From Termitomyces sp. T153 (Eukaryota > Basidiomycota > Agaricomycetes > Agaricales > Lyophyllaceae), in the NCBI GenBank assembly GCA_018296165.2, contig JACKQL020000012.1, forward strand, positions 1,116,001 through 1,180,000: a stretch of 64,000 bases of DNA, read 5' to 3'. Below, one piece after another: positions 35,521 to 47,028 of the stretch; the stretch's first letter is position 1; each line of letters begins with the position of its first letter. Below the pieces are notes generated by a model that saw nothing but the letters and a program-made list of their open reading frames with translations, did not search any database and had not been told where the DNA came from. The position numbers and the translations under genes were made by a program.

Positions 35521-35952
35521 ATGCCGGTCCCCTGGGAAGCGCTCATTCCCTTCGGTTTGTATCTCTACGGCCTCTGAGAAGATCAAAATGTGCTAGAATG
35601 GGTTTTAGGTCTCCTTACTGCCATGTTCGGAGCCGCCGGAACGCTCCTGAACATCTCTACGCGGGCGCAGAACCAAGGCAAGGTATGTCGGTCTTCATTT
35701 TTTTTCATATACGAGGATTTCTGAGCTATGATTTCCAAGCCCCCACGATACAACATTGATAAATGGGACGAGATGATGATGAAGCGGGACAAACAGTTGA
35801 CAGGGCATATACGAGGGCAGTCGGTGTGTGCTGGGACTAATTTCTCGTCATACGATGAACTAAAGACTTTTGCTTTTCCTTAGGACAGTGTCCTTGCACC
35901 CCCTGGTTTTGAGACCAGTAGTGTATGGACTGCAGAGCGCAAAGCTTCTTAG
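35521..35952 (+). CDS. NDUFA1: NADH:ubiquinone oxidoreductase subunit NDUFA1 (MWFE) homologue
   Basis: Four exons: 35521-35554, 35609-35682, 35740-35823 and 35884-35952. All introns are GT-AG (54, 57 and 60 nt), giving 86 residues, the usual size for fungal MWFE proteins. The N-terminus MPVPWEALIPFG leads into one membrane helix (about residues 8-27). A conserved matrix/intermembrane part follows, with PPRYNIDKWDEMMMKRD, the LTGHIRGQ motif and APPGFETSSVW near the end. The family is a single-pass accessory subunit of the mitochondrial complex I membrane arm, needed for assembly. The first exon is very short and the first intron contains an in-frame stop, so an unspliced reading misses the gene. 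It converges with the lipoate ligase gene, 123 bp between stop codons. Confidence 0.93.
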
Positions 35953-36075
35953 ACAACATAAATGTCAGATTCTTTTCCCTGTGCCCTGACCACCAAAATC
36001 ATTTTCAAAGAGAAATCATCGCAGAAATATCGTCAATCAGAAACTCAAGCTCTTGAGCCAATGCTTCCATGTCAT

Positions 36076-37526
36076 CTAAGTGTACACAATCTCGCCTATC
36101 CATGTGAAGACATCTCGTCGCGGACCTGAGTCTTCCTGCGTGGACCATTTGTCCTTCAAGAACCCATACCGTTGACCCTCGAGCAATCGGCCTAGTTCCA
36201 TCACAGCGCCCATGTCCGAGTCATTTAATTTTGAATCGCTAATGTTCAGAGTGCATTGCTTGATGACACCGTGTTTCGAATTAAATTCGGCCATCTAGAG
36301 ATGCTCGCCTTCGTTCAATAGAACTCAGCAGAAAAGAGAAAATGACTTACCGCCTTCCCCCAGTCAAAGGTCCGGTGGACTGTGTACGTAAACTCGGGTG
36401 TTTGTCCATATGCCCAGTCCCAACTCTGCGCAAATAATTCAGTTGACGCTCCGATAATATAACACGACTAACAGGCAGCTCCCCCATTCCTTTCTGGATG
36501 TATTCGATGCTCTTGAGGTCATCAGTCTCATTGACCACTTGTGCCTGTTAAGTTCGCCCGAGATTTTTCATCATTATTTAGGACCACTATGTTGGTCACG
36601 TACCGGTGTGAAGATACCATATTCCTGGCGGAATTCATCCACGACTGCCTCCGTAAACGAGTCGTGTGTGACAATGGTACTGAATTGTCGCAAATTGCAC
36701 ACTGGGGAACGTACCGAGGCCACGCCTCTGGTTATCATTGTTTCCTGATTCTGCTAAGCGCGATTTACGAGTTGTGCGGAAAATGTCCTTACCTTGTTAG
36801 TGCGCAATAAGTCCCCAAGTGTATCCAATTGTGTCGAGATGAGCATGGTCCCATGATGATATGCGCGCTTATTCACGATCTTGTATGCTGAACCGGAGAC
36901 GTGCAGGGGTGAAATAAGTATGCCAGAGTAAGAGAGGGTGACAAAAACTTATCTTATCCTTCCCAACACAAATATCATTCCTCTCGTTGACACGTGCACC
37001 TATCCCCAACGAACGAACTGCACGAAGCACAATTTGGGCCGTTACGCGTCTATCGAACAGAGTTCGAGGGAGATGAATCGAAAAGTTTGTATTGCCGAGG
37101 TCCTGGAACCACGCTCGTTGAATTCAAGGACGTGGGTCGCACGAGACAAGCACCCACATGGTAGACCGTACCTCCACCACTACGACGTCGAATGAACGGC
37201 ACTCCTGGACGTTCCCGTAGTGCTCGGAAGTTGATTTCTTTCCATGGATTTTGATTTCGTCCCACAACAATACACGGGTCGTCTCGATAAATAAGCAACA
37301 AGGGTTCTTCCGCAGCTTTATGCCGAAAGAGCCTGATAGAAGTAGGCATCGTAAAGTAAAAAAGCAAACAGAAAAGGAACAAAACATACCAATCCTCGAA
37401 AGTCAAGTTGAAATAGGGATTAGTCGAGTTCGAAATATAGATCGAGTTTTGGGCGCTCGGAGTAGTGTATTGACATGACTGTAGGCCGCGTGGTCGCGAC
37501 GATATGTGTCGCAAGGCTTGCAGCAT
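36076..37526 (-). CDS. Mitochondrial lipoate-protein ligase (LplA/AIM22-like)
   Basis: Eight exons (minus): 37526-37390, 37332-37158, 37102-36953, 36900-36793, 36744-36604, 36544-36473, 36425-36351 and 36294-36076, all in phase, giving 358 residues. Family hallmarks in order: GRNQNPWKEIN and RRRSGGGTVYHDLGNTNFSI (the RRxSGGGxVYHDxGN lipoyl-binding loop), NERNDICVGKDKVSGSAYK (lipoyl-AMP/lysine site), AYHHGTML, SVRSPVCNL and a C-terminal domain with YGQTPEFTYT. The N-terminus is Ser/Arg/Gln-rich without acids, as for a mitochondrial import signal. The enzyme attaches lipoate to E2 and H-protein lysines. Intron 3 (36952-36901) begins ATAAGT and ends CAC; the other six are GT-AG. The start is the ATG 130 bp from the G5 LTR. 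Confidence 0.93.
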
Positions 37527-37655
37527 GAGATAGAATGCTTTAGCTAAAAATCAAGTATGCATTATTGATTGTGCGCGATGAACAGTCCGTATGCAACGGG
37601 ATGAGGGTCGCCCTAGATAAGGAAATATATATAAACAACGTTTGAATTTGATTTC

Positions 37656-37869
37656 TGTAGCGCGAGCGTGACATCATCTCCGCCTAAACCTTACCATTTT
37701 CTACCCTATTCGTCACGTACTTAGTCCACTTATATTCCGTACTATTTAAATAGCTGCACCTGCGTCAGATAGATTTCAATTCTTGCAATCGAGAGGACTT
37801 ACACCAGTTCTATCGCGAGACTACTACAGTGTGACCGTACTCTGCTGTTTCTGGCAGGCTACCGTTACA
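37656..37869 (+). repeat. G5 5' LTR (214 bp)
   Basis: Starts TGTAGCGCGAGCGTGACA and ends GGCTACCGTTACA. Contains 13 CpGs; every one is changed in the 3' LTR. The sequence lies 130 bp upstream of the lipoate ligase ATG and could act on its promoter. Confidence 0.9.
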
Positions 37870-38193
37870 TACTTTGAACTTCTAACAGTCCTTACAAAAC
37901 TTCTCGACTCCTCTACCGTGGGTTCACTCGGTCTGATCAACTGCGAATATCCTAGTGGTGAGTTGTAAAAGTTTTCAATGTCAACCAACACAGAATCTAG
38001 TCGTTACAACTTCCACCTGAGACCTGCCACCGTGGGCAACATGGGGTCGGCACTCAGAACGGGGGAGTCAATAAACAGTACCTTCGGGACAGCTCAGGCT
38101 CCAGCTCAACGGGGTTGAGCCGCAAGCCTAGGGCCACCAGGCCCTGTCGCTTCTCTGGCAGCAAAAATAGCGTCCTCAGCTCAGGCAGACGTT

Positions 38194-40203
38194 TTGGACA
38201 CCGCCCCAGCGGATTCCTCACTGGCCGACATCTCGGAGGCATCGTTCCAGACAATGTCTGAAGAGACACAGGCAGAAATAAAATCAGAAGTATCTACTAG
38301 TGGTAGTGAAACTATGAATGGATACAATATAAATAGAAAAATCCCCATTCAGTCATCAGTACAATTAAGCAACCTGCAGGGAAGGGCAGGAGCAACTTCA
38401 GAAGAGGCAAGCCAATGGGCAACAGCTGAAGACACTCATCAAAAGAAACCAGAAGGTTTCATGGCCAAAATGGCGAATGAAAGGGGCAGTACAGATAAAG
38501 ACCTGGGCCCAGGACAAGTACCCCTAATGGAGAAGTGCCAGGAGGATTGGCACGTCAGCTTTGATGATGGAATTGAAGCAGAATCCTCCACTCACATGGA
38601 AGAGGGTAAAGGTCCAGATCCACGCAAGTGGGGGACCACGCAGTTATCAGGAGATGGGCTGGACCTGGAGGTTCAACATCAAATTCTTCAGGCTTGTGCA
38701 ATATGGTGAGAAATGCCTACAGGGACAGGCAAGGGTGACAATCTGCCCTCCAAACCACAAGCAAAGGGGAGGAACCCCAAGAAGAAAATAGCTTAACCCC
38801 CCACAAAGAACTGCAGGAGCACCTGAGGCAACAGCAAAAACTAAAACAGGACATCCGTGAGCTCCCAAAAGCTTCAAAAAGGAATGAGAAAGTTAAGAAG
38901 CAAAACAAACATGTGCGGTCCAAGCACATCTTGGATGAACTCTGAGATATGATAGGGAAAGTAACCCAAAGGGTGCAAGAGATCCCCAGGGCACACCAAG
39001 GTAATCAGTCCAGAAAGCTTAGACTGGTGGATCAGGTCAGCAAGGAAAGCATGCTTGGCTGTGCCTTCAATTGTATGAGAAACAGAGGTGACTCCAAATT
39101 GCTGGGATCATCCTCATCAGAATTATCATATCCATTGGATACCTCAAGTGAAACCAGCACAGAGTGAGGATGGTACATCCCTAACATCAGACTACAGCAA
39201 TAGCAAGGAGAGTACTACAACCGGATTGTCCAACAGAGACAGGAGATGCAAAAGGCATGGCTCTGGAAAGAGGGGCATCAAATCCAAAGGTTCCAAGAAA
39301 GGGAGAAAGCCACTTAGATCTCTGATTAAGCTGACCCCACCATCTAAGTATAGTGGCAAACCAGACTTGCAGTCTTTTCTACAGTTCACTGGCATGACCC
39401 ACTGCACCTCCTATGTAAAGTATGGACTGGTACAGAGGAAGCGCCAGGTGTTGGTGGTATCTGAGTTCCTTATGGGCCAGCCTTGGATGTTCTACTTGCA
39501 TGAGGTGTCTTGATGCCTGGAGGACTGGACAATGGAAAGATTTTTCAAGGAACTGTTCAACAACTGCTTTCTCATTAATTATTGTAATAAACAGAGCAAT
39601 AACTTGCAACACTTGCATCAGGGAAGGATGACAGTGCACAATTATGTTGGCAAGCTCCAAGAGCTCTTCACCATTGTAGGGTCCACTAATAGTAAGGAAA
39701 AGGTGGTGAAGCTATTCAACAGTTTCTGCCCCTCTATACAACATGAGCTGTATTGCATGGGCCTCAACCCAGAGACCTCTAAGTGGAAAAGGGTTGTTAT
39801 GAAGGCTGAGTCTGTTGAGGTGGCTGAGGCTGTTGATGTGGATCAAGATGCCACAGGTGGAGGTAACTGACACAGTTGCCAAGATAACCATCATAATGGG
39901 GGCCAGAATCTCAGACACAACTAGGTACATAAAGGAAAGGGGTATCCAGGCTGGCTCAAGGGGAAGAAAAGGAGTAAATCCCTGTCAAGCTATGGCAGAA
40001 GGACAAACACCTTGCTGGTGTACTCTGCAAAGCAGGGAACATCCCACCCCAATGACCACTGCAACCCTAGATCTGAGGGGCATCAGTCCAAGAAGCTGGA
40101 GGAGAAGAAACATCTGGCTAAAGAAGAGGAGGAAGAGTATAGGGCCCAGGACCATTGCTTTGGCTGTGGAGAGGCCAGCCATTTCTCCAGGAACTGCCCT
40201 TGA
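38194..40203 (+). pseudogene. G5 gag with zinc knuckle
   Basis: The frame begins with an acidic, Ser-rich segment (38194-38709) and passes through a broken Lys-rich part. It reaches the capsid-like domain at 39300-39870 (LTPPSKYSGKPDLQSFLQF, then MTVHNYVGKLQELFTIVG), typical of the Retrotrans_gag fold. It ends with an intact zinc knuckle HCFGCGEASHFSRNCP at 40154-40200 (CX2CX4HX4C). Three or more frames are used because of indels; stops are mostly transitions. The start is uncertain. Confidence 0.78.
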
Positions 40204-41141
40204 AATAAGAATTCTGTGTCATTGGAAGCAGGGAAGCCACCAGGGCTAAGATTGTACAGCATGAACTTGAATTTGTATAAGATTGATAGATTGCAGGAAG
40301 AGGCCCTGAGCAATACTACAGAGGGACTATCCCTAGGGATGGTGACTTTCCAGAGATGGGATGAGAGCCACTATGCCAAAGGAGTGATCTACATGGCTAC
40401 CCAAGACTTTGGCAGAGATATGAACCCATGTTAGGTCAACAACTTGGAGGAGAAGTTGGAATTGGCCCAGATGGAGGAAAGGCTGTTGAAAGACCCCACT
40501 GTCTGGACAATGCACTGGAACAAAGGTTAGAATACTTCCTAGAATGGCTTCAGCCTTACCTAGGGGACCCATCAAATGTCCTGCAATTTTGAGGAAAGAG
40601 ATTTTTGTCAATCCAAATTGAGGAAGGGGTTATACATACCTGGGATGATCAGGAGGTAACTATCCCCTGTGAGTACATGGCCAACCTTTCTTTCAAGGTT
40701 GGCAGCTGGTATGCTCTCAAGCATAGTGTAGCAACAGGAGTTCCACTCACTCAAAGCACTTAGTATCAGCCTACCCTGGCAATGGACTCATGGGCTTGGA
40801 ATACCATGAAGATTTGTATGCTGGGGGCTCTGTACCTACCAAATGAAGAATCAGTTTATCCAGTCCCATATTGGAGATTTGATGTGCAGCAGGAAGGATC
40901 AGGCAACTGGATTGTTATGGATAGGCTAATTCAATTTGTGATCAGAATTGAGGAGGGACACCTTAGGAATTCCCAGTTCAATATATACCATTGGTACACT
41001 AAACAACTGAGGTGGCTAGAGGATGTGTACAGGTCAACCCTCGACCCAGAACATCCTGATGGAGTAGAGGCATTGGAACTGTACAGGCAGCAGGTTGAGA
41101 GAGGAACATACCCTGCCCTACAAAGGAACAATGCTGGGGCT
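40204..41141 (+). pseudogene. G5 gag-protease linker region
   Basis: Coding-like frames without a recognised domain lie between the zinc knuckle and the protease. The longest, 40782-41267, runs into the protease. It has Trp- and Tyr-rich stretches (VYPVPYWRFDVQQEGSGNW). Homologous spacer regions are not seen in G2 or G3. Confidence 0.45.
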
Positions 41142-41729
41142 AAGAATGTTAGTCATAAGGTACCTAAGCAATTAGTTATATTGGTCAAACTGGATGGACA
41201 TCCTGTTTGTGCATTGCTGGACTTTGGGTTGTTGGGTGATTTTGTGTCCATCACCATAGTGAAATAGCTCAAGCTGTCAAAAATTGAGCTAAACAGACCA
41301 GCACCCATACAACTGGTGGTGCAGGGCTTGAGATCAAGAGTAAACTTTGGTGCTACTGCTCATCTTGAGTACCAGGAGATTGCCGGGCCATGGTACTTTG
41401 ATGTGATGAACCTCCAGAGTTATGATGTCATATTAGGCACACTGTGGATATACCAATATAAAGTCACCTTTGGGCTAAACTCCAATAGGGTTGTGGTGGA
41501 AAGTGCAAGTGTGTCTCTGCTAGTCAATGGCATGGGGGTATTAAGGCTAGCATTCCAAGCTGTGAACGCCTACAAAGGTAGCTTGGAATTAGTGAGAAAA
41601 GACCTGCACAATTATGTGGCTCCACTGTGCAAGGAAGCTGGAGACATGCTGCTGCCACCATTGCAGGCAATTAATCATGAGATCCCACTGATAGACAAAA
41701 ATAAGAGTTATCTGTGGAGACCCTCATGA
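41142..41729 (+). pseudogene. G5 protease
   Basis: PKQLVILVKLDGHPVCALLD at about 41162-41221 introduces a retropepsin active site whose D-S-G has become D-F-G. It is followed by VQGLRSRVNFGATAHLEYQE and YDVILGTLWIYQY (about 41430-41460), the second structural half including the ILG motif. A TAG at 41266 and a TGA at 41727 break it. Confidence 0.72.
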
Positions 41730-42179
41730 TGCCCAGAGGCCCTAAAACCCCAATGGGATATCAAACAGGCAGCTTATGTTGAGTCTGGCTGATGGGAAGT
41801 GACTATGGTGGGTAATGCTGCCCCCATGATGTTTCTAAAGAAAGCTGGAAAGGCTGGTGAACCACTGAGGTTGAGGATAGTCAGTGACCTGCAAGCTTAA
41901 AACACCAACACTCATAAAAAGTCTTTGCCTGCTCCCAGATATGGAAGGAATCCTGAGGTGGGTGGCTCAAGCAAAGTATCAGTCCATTATAGATGGCCAA
42001 GAAGCATACAAGCAAATTTACATCAAGCCAGAGCATGTTGAGAGGATGGCAATGACAATGCCCAATGGTAATATGGTCAGCCATGTAATTCAGCAGGGGG
42101 ACTGCAACACCCCCTCTACTTACCAAGCACTCATGAACTACTGATTTTCAGTTTATTTGTGTTGCTTTATGAATATATA

Positions 42180-43116
42180 CAGTGGCTCAAAAAGCTGTCC
42201 CAATGTTTTATACTTTCTGAAAGATGACATTGGCATGAAGGATTGGAAGTATTCAATATTCTGGTTAAATCATGGAAAATACTATGGCATCATAGCTACA
42301 AATTACATTTTAGTTTATGTAATTTAAATCAAAACTGATGGAGTAATGGCCATTTTAAAGATATTCACTCATTGGGACAGTTTTTTGAGCATCTCTAATT
42401 TTGCAGGTTTATCCCTACTTTAGTCAGAAATAAAGAGTAAGTTGCATGCAGGAATATCAACAGAGTCATGTGACCATGTTTGATTATATTTGGGAGTGGT
42501 CCAAGTTGGATCATGAATGCAGAGCAGTACTGTGAAATTTTGGATGACAGAGCAAAGGAGAGCTTTAAAAAGTTGGAAATGGAGGAGGGTGCCAATGACC
42601 CCAAACATGACTCTAAGAGGGCTAACAAGTGGTTTGAAGACAACAACTTTGATGTCCTCTGGTGGCCAGCCCAATCCCCTGATCTTAACCCTATTGAACA
42701 CCTCTGGAAGTACTTCAAGAAGCAGCTTGGGCAGTATGAAACATCTCCTCATAGTGTGCATGAATTGTGGAAGAGGGTTACAAAGGACTGGGATGGAATA
42801 CCAGCAGATGTATGCCAAAGACTGATAGAAAGCATGCCTAGAAGGATTCAAGCAGTTATCAAGGCAAATAGAGAACATACAAAGTACTAAATACCAAAAT
42901 TAGAGATGCTCAAAAAACTGTCCCAATGAGTAAATATCTTAAAATGACCATTACTCCATCAGTTTTGATTTTAATTACATAAATTAAAATGTAATTTGTA
43001 GCTATGATGCCATAGTATTTTCCATGATTTAACCAGAATTTTATATACTTCCAATCCTTCATGCCAATGTCATCTTCAAAAAGTTTAAAACATTGGGACA
43101 GTTTTTTGAGCCACTG
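42180..43116. mobile_element. Tc1/mariner-type element with 220-bp terminal inverted repeats
   Basis: A 937-bp element flanked by the TA duplication (42178-42179 and 43117-43118). Ends are CAGTGGCTCAAAAA...TTTTTGAGCCACTG. The terminal inverted repeats are 42180-42402 and 42896-43116, about 90 percent alike. Each TIR carries the motif CTCAAAAAACTGTCCCAATG at its outer end and the same motif in reverse at its inner end. Only the C-terminal half of the transposase remains, so it is a deletion derivative. It sits in G5 RT. Confidence 0.92.
42480..42890 (+). pseudogene. Tc1-type DDE transposase, C-terminal half
   Basis: An open frame of 136 codons. NDPKHDSKRANKWFEDNN contains the second catalytic Asp region of Tc1 transposases and WWPAQSPDLNPIEHLWKYFK holds the third acidic residue (DD34E spacing region). 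It ends with MPRRIQAVIKANREHTKY and a TAA. The paired helix-turn-helix DNA-binding domain and the first catalytic Asp are missing: the sequence upstream of 42480 is short and joins the left TIR. Despite the deletion, the remaining frame has no stop, which suggests later arrival than the host element. Confidence 0.88.
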
Positions 43117-44485
43117 TACTTAGACAATATTGTAGTGTATTCCAACACCCTGGAAAAGCATGTGGAACATGTTAAAATTGTACTGGATATATTAAAGAAG
43201 GAAAGTTTGTACCTTAGTGAATAGAAGCTAAATTTTCTGTGTCACAAAATGAAAGTGCTGAGTTGCATGGTTGATGATGAGGGGATCTGCATGGACCCTG
43301 ACAAAGTGGATGCATTAGTCAGGTGGAAGGTGCCCACTAATTAGGACTTACTCAGAGGTTTCCTCAGTGCCACAGGTTACTTAGCCAATAATATTGATCA
43401 GATCAGAGTACCTATGGGGATCTTGCATTTGTTAATGGGGAATACTGTCCCTTTCAGGTGGGAATCCACTCACCAGTGGGCATTTGAAGATGTGAAGAAC
43501 TTGGCATCTATTCACCAGGATCATCACCAAAGACACTTGATTTATGGCCCAGGAGTGCCATTAGTGAATATGGTCATGGACAGATGTGTGACTGGAATTG
43601 CCAGAGTGATTAATTAGTCAAGAGGAGGAATGGAGGACATCGAAGGTAGCTGCCTTCTTCTCTGCCAAACTAAACTTGGCCCAGCAGAACTACCCTGTCC
43701 ACAAGATCAAGATATTAGCAGAAGAAGAAATGATGTTGAGACACCAAGACTTACTGCAGGGAATAGCCTTCAGGTGGTACACTAACTACAAGGGGTTGAT
43801 CCACCTGATCGGCCAGAAAATCTATCTGGTTGCCAAGCATGCTGGATTGAGAAGATATCAGAATTTGATTTTGAGATAGTGGATGTACCAGGCACAGAGA
43901 ATTTTCTGTCAGATGCCTTGTCCCATCTCTACTCTGATGAATGGGTGGGGACAGTAAGGATGAGGAGCAAATATAAGTATTGTGATGTTGTGGACAATGA
44001 TGTGTTGGCACTGCAAATGGTTACTATGCCTGTTCTGGTTGGCTTGGAGGGTGGGAGCACACCAACTCCACAAGAATGGCAGTGAGAGACTGTGGCTATA
44101 GATGGGGCTGAGACCCAAGCAGAATCTATGAAAAAGAAACAAGCTTACTGCAGAAAGTGGTAGAACCTGCTGAAACAGGTAGGCCTGAGACTTCAAGAGA
44201 GTTTGCCTCCAGGTTTGCCCCACATTTGATTTTTCATGGCTCACAGGAATGGAACAAGGGGGTGGAGGAAGTGAACACCCCCCAGAATCAGATACATCAA
44301 GTAAAACCAGCAACAAGGATGAAGGAAATAGCAGACTTATAATCAAGCTACTTGGGAGAAAGAAGCACATCTTACTTAATGATGTCATGTCAAGACTCAA
44401 GCTAGGGGCCCATCCCACAGAGGTAAACCAAGATGAGGAATCAATGGCTACACCACAGTGACTATGAGAAAACTACAAGGACCTG

Positions 44486-45746
44486 ATGCTGCTAATCCTT
44501 AAAGAATTAATGAGCTTTGTGAAAACTCCTATTGACCTAGTGGCATTAGTAAAGGGGTGTTACCATGAGGATAAACTATTTAAGCTAATCCTCAAAAACT
44601 CTCAAGCTTACAAGAACTATGAAGTCACAGAAGACAAATTAATATTCATGAGAATAAAAGGAAAAAAGTTTCTATATATTTCAGCTGTCATTATCTGGGG
44701 ATGTAATGTCTGGAAAATTGTTATATTGGAAGCACATACATTGTTGGCTCACCTAGGGCCCCATAAGACTCTGCTATATCTCCATGACCAGGTCTGATGG
44801 AAGACCATGGCTCACAATGTATGAGAATACTGCAACTCATGCTCCACATGCTGAAGAAACAAGCTATCAAAGCACAAACCATATGGACTGCTTCAGCCAC
44901 TGAAGGTTCCAACTCTTCCTTGGGAAGTAATTGACATTGACTTCATGGAACTGCTCTCAGAATCAAAGGATCAAAATGAGACTTAGATTTGATTACCATA
45001 ATTATAAATTTGTTGACAGTCATGGTACATATTGTTCCCAGCCAAATAAACTATACTGCCTGACAGGTGGCAAAATTAAAATTTGCCAAAGTTTATGAAT
45101 ATCATGGGCTCTCAAGGCCATTGTCAGCAATCACAACTCCCACTTCACAAGTACTTTCTGGGCCTGCTTACATGACCTGATTGGGAATCAGTTGAAAATG
45201 TTGTCTACATACCATCCCCAATCAGACAGATCAACTGAATGTGTTGACAGAACTATAGTACAAATAATATGACAATGTGTGGGAGATTGACTTAAGAATT
45301 GGGTGGTGAAGATACCTGCCATAGAGTTTGCTATCAATTCAGCTAGGTCTGAGACCACTGGCTACTCACCATTCTTCCTCAACTCTGAAAGAATGCCACA
45401 ACCTATGATTTGAAACAATGCAAGCACTATCAAGTTTGCTGGGGTATTGCCCAATGACTCAAACTGGCCCTTATTGCTGCTTATAATTACATTGGCTGCA
45501 TGAGTAAAACAGATGTGCAATGCCAATTGCCAAAGGCAACTGATCTCATTTACAAAAGGTGACATGGTATATGTATCTATGGAAAATTTCATGTACCCAA
45601 AAGGGTTTCCAAAGAAACTGATTTCAAAATATGAGGTGCCATATCAAATCCTAAAAGACTTTGGTGATAAATCCTTCCAAGTAAACATCTCTGTTAATAT
45701 GAAAAAAAAGGGGATCCATGATGTTTTCCATGTCACCCTGCTTTAA
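44486..45746 (+). pseudogene. G5 integrase
   Basis: An open start (44486-44797) with ISAVIIWGCNVWKIVILEAH and LLAHLGPHKTLLYLHDQV covers the HH part of the zinc-binding domain; CNSCSTC at about 44830 supplies the CC part. The catalytic region is recognisable at about 44925 (WEVIDIDFMELLSESKDQ, first Asp) and about 45120-45250, but it is frame-broken. The C-terminal part at 45513-45746 has KGDMVYVSMENFMYPKGFPK and ends HDVFHVTLL. Confidence 0.78.
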
Positions 45747-45768
45747 ATACATAAGCCAAATGATGATC

Positions 45769-46961
45769 AATTGTTTTTCAGCTGGTTGGATGAACAGATT
45801 GTGGGACCAGAAGTAAACAAGTGGGCTGCAGAGTGCATTGTGGCATATCATGGCAGTAAGACTCATGCAATGTTCAAGGTCCTCTAGAAGGCAGAGAACA
45901 AGTCTTGGATGAGTTATGACCAGGTCAAGGAATTAGAGCTACTAGTACCCTACCTTGAACTATTAGGCCATGAGAGAATTAAAGGACTGATCAAGAGCAG
46001 AACTGGTGAACTGCCTCTTAATGACCCACAAATATTTTTGGGTCTCATATTCTTCTGACTATAAAGGAGCTAATGCAGGAGATGAAACTAGTGCACATCT
46101 CTTTCCTGTTGGGCCACCTACCTTACCATCTGCCCCTGGCCTCTCACCATCACCTTCCTATTCCACTGCAAATCAATACTTATGGCTCAACCATTTGGCA
46201 ATCATGGCAAGAGGAATAACAACTCACAATGGCAACCCAACCATCACTCTTTTGTCACCCTTGACTCTGCTACCCATATGATAATCCTATTTGACCCTCT
46301 GAACTCTAACAACTCTCTTGTCATTCACCCTCTTCAACTTCAGATCTACTTGGAGTATGAGCTTGAAATATAACAGACTTGCAGTCACCCTCAGTCCCCT
46401 TTTCCTGTGGGATACAAAACTATTGCCACTATCCTAAACCTGGCAGACCCCACTATTGAGTATCAGTATTGGCTTGCATAATATGATCATCAAACAGAGA
46501 CTTGGTCTAAAGTCAAGACTCTTTTTTCCCCTGGATTTTTCTCTACAGCCTTTGTCAATCCTTGTCTTGATCTCCTCACCACTCTTGGCTTCATTACCAA
46601 GCAGAGAACCATTGATAAACAGACTGTTGAGAATGCCATTTGGGCCTGGCAAGCCCCCTCTGATGAGCACATGCAGTGGACTAAACAATTTCATGCACAA
46701 CAGTTCTAGCACCTCAATAAACCCACTTGTGCATACTTCCCACCCAAATTCTCTTATTTGGCTATAGAAGACACTAACCCAACTGCTGAGCCAGGCTCTA
46801 CTACCACCTACCATGCTAGTAAGCACTATGCTGTTGAACCTTGTTGCACTGCTTCTACTGCCTCTCCCCAGTTCATGATGTTGGTGCCATCTATGGCTTC
46901 TACCCCCATTCTGCATAGCAATCACTACCCACAGTATCATCATTTGATCCCCCAATTGTAA
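45769..46961 (+). pseudogene. G5 chromodomain-like segment and extra C-terminal ORF
   Basis: SWLDEQIVGPEVNKWAAECI (about 45780) followed by ENKSWMSYDQVKELELLVPY (about 45896) occupies the chromodomain position, though the aromatic cage is not clear. After a stop near 46057 a different frame opens at 46182-46373 and goes on in pieces to 46961 (MAQPFGNHGKRNNN, YKTIATILNLADPTIEYQYW, then a Thr/Ser/Pro-rich end). This extra stretch of about 260 codons has no counterpart in standard Gypsy pol, and I recognise no domain. Confidence 0.5.
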
Positions 46962-47028
46962 AGGCAAGAGTAAGGCTCATAATGAAGAGGAAACAATCTA
47001 TGCTGGGACTGAGGAGGTGGGGGACCCC

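Larger units (their letters stand above)
41730..43985 (+). pseudogene. G5 reverse transcriptase and RNase H, split by mariner
   Basis: RT starts after 41730 (MFLKKAGKAGEPLRLRIVSD at about 41830) and is interrupted at 42178 by the mariner element, within the codons preceding the YxDD motif. It resumes at 43117 with YLDNIVVYSNTLEKHVEHV, a YLDD-to-YLDN change. The thumb (DPDKVDALVRWKVP) and RNase H-like part (PFRWESTHQWAFEDVKN at about 43450, then ENFLSDALSHL at about 43895) follow. Many frame breaks. Confidence 0.82.

Noticed and set aside
36541..36810. Plus-strand frames opposite the lipoate ligase
   Set aside because: Antisense to confirmed exons 4 to 6 of the ligase.
36901..36952. U12-type (minor spliceosome) explanation of the AT-AC intron
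   Set aside because: The donor is ATAAGT, not ATATCC, and no TCCTTAAC-like branch site lies near the 3' end; a U2-type AT-AC intron fits better.
46434..46967. 177-codon minus-strand open frame
   Set aside because: Antisense to the G5 extra ORF, with low-complexity content and no recognisable feature.
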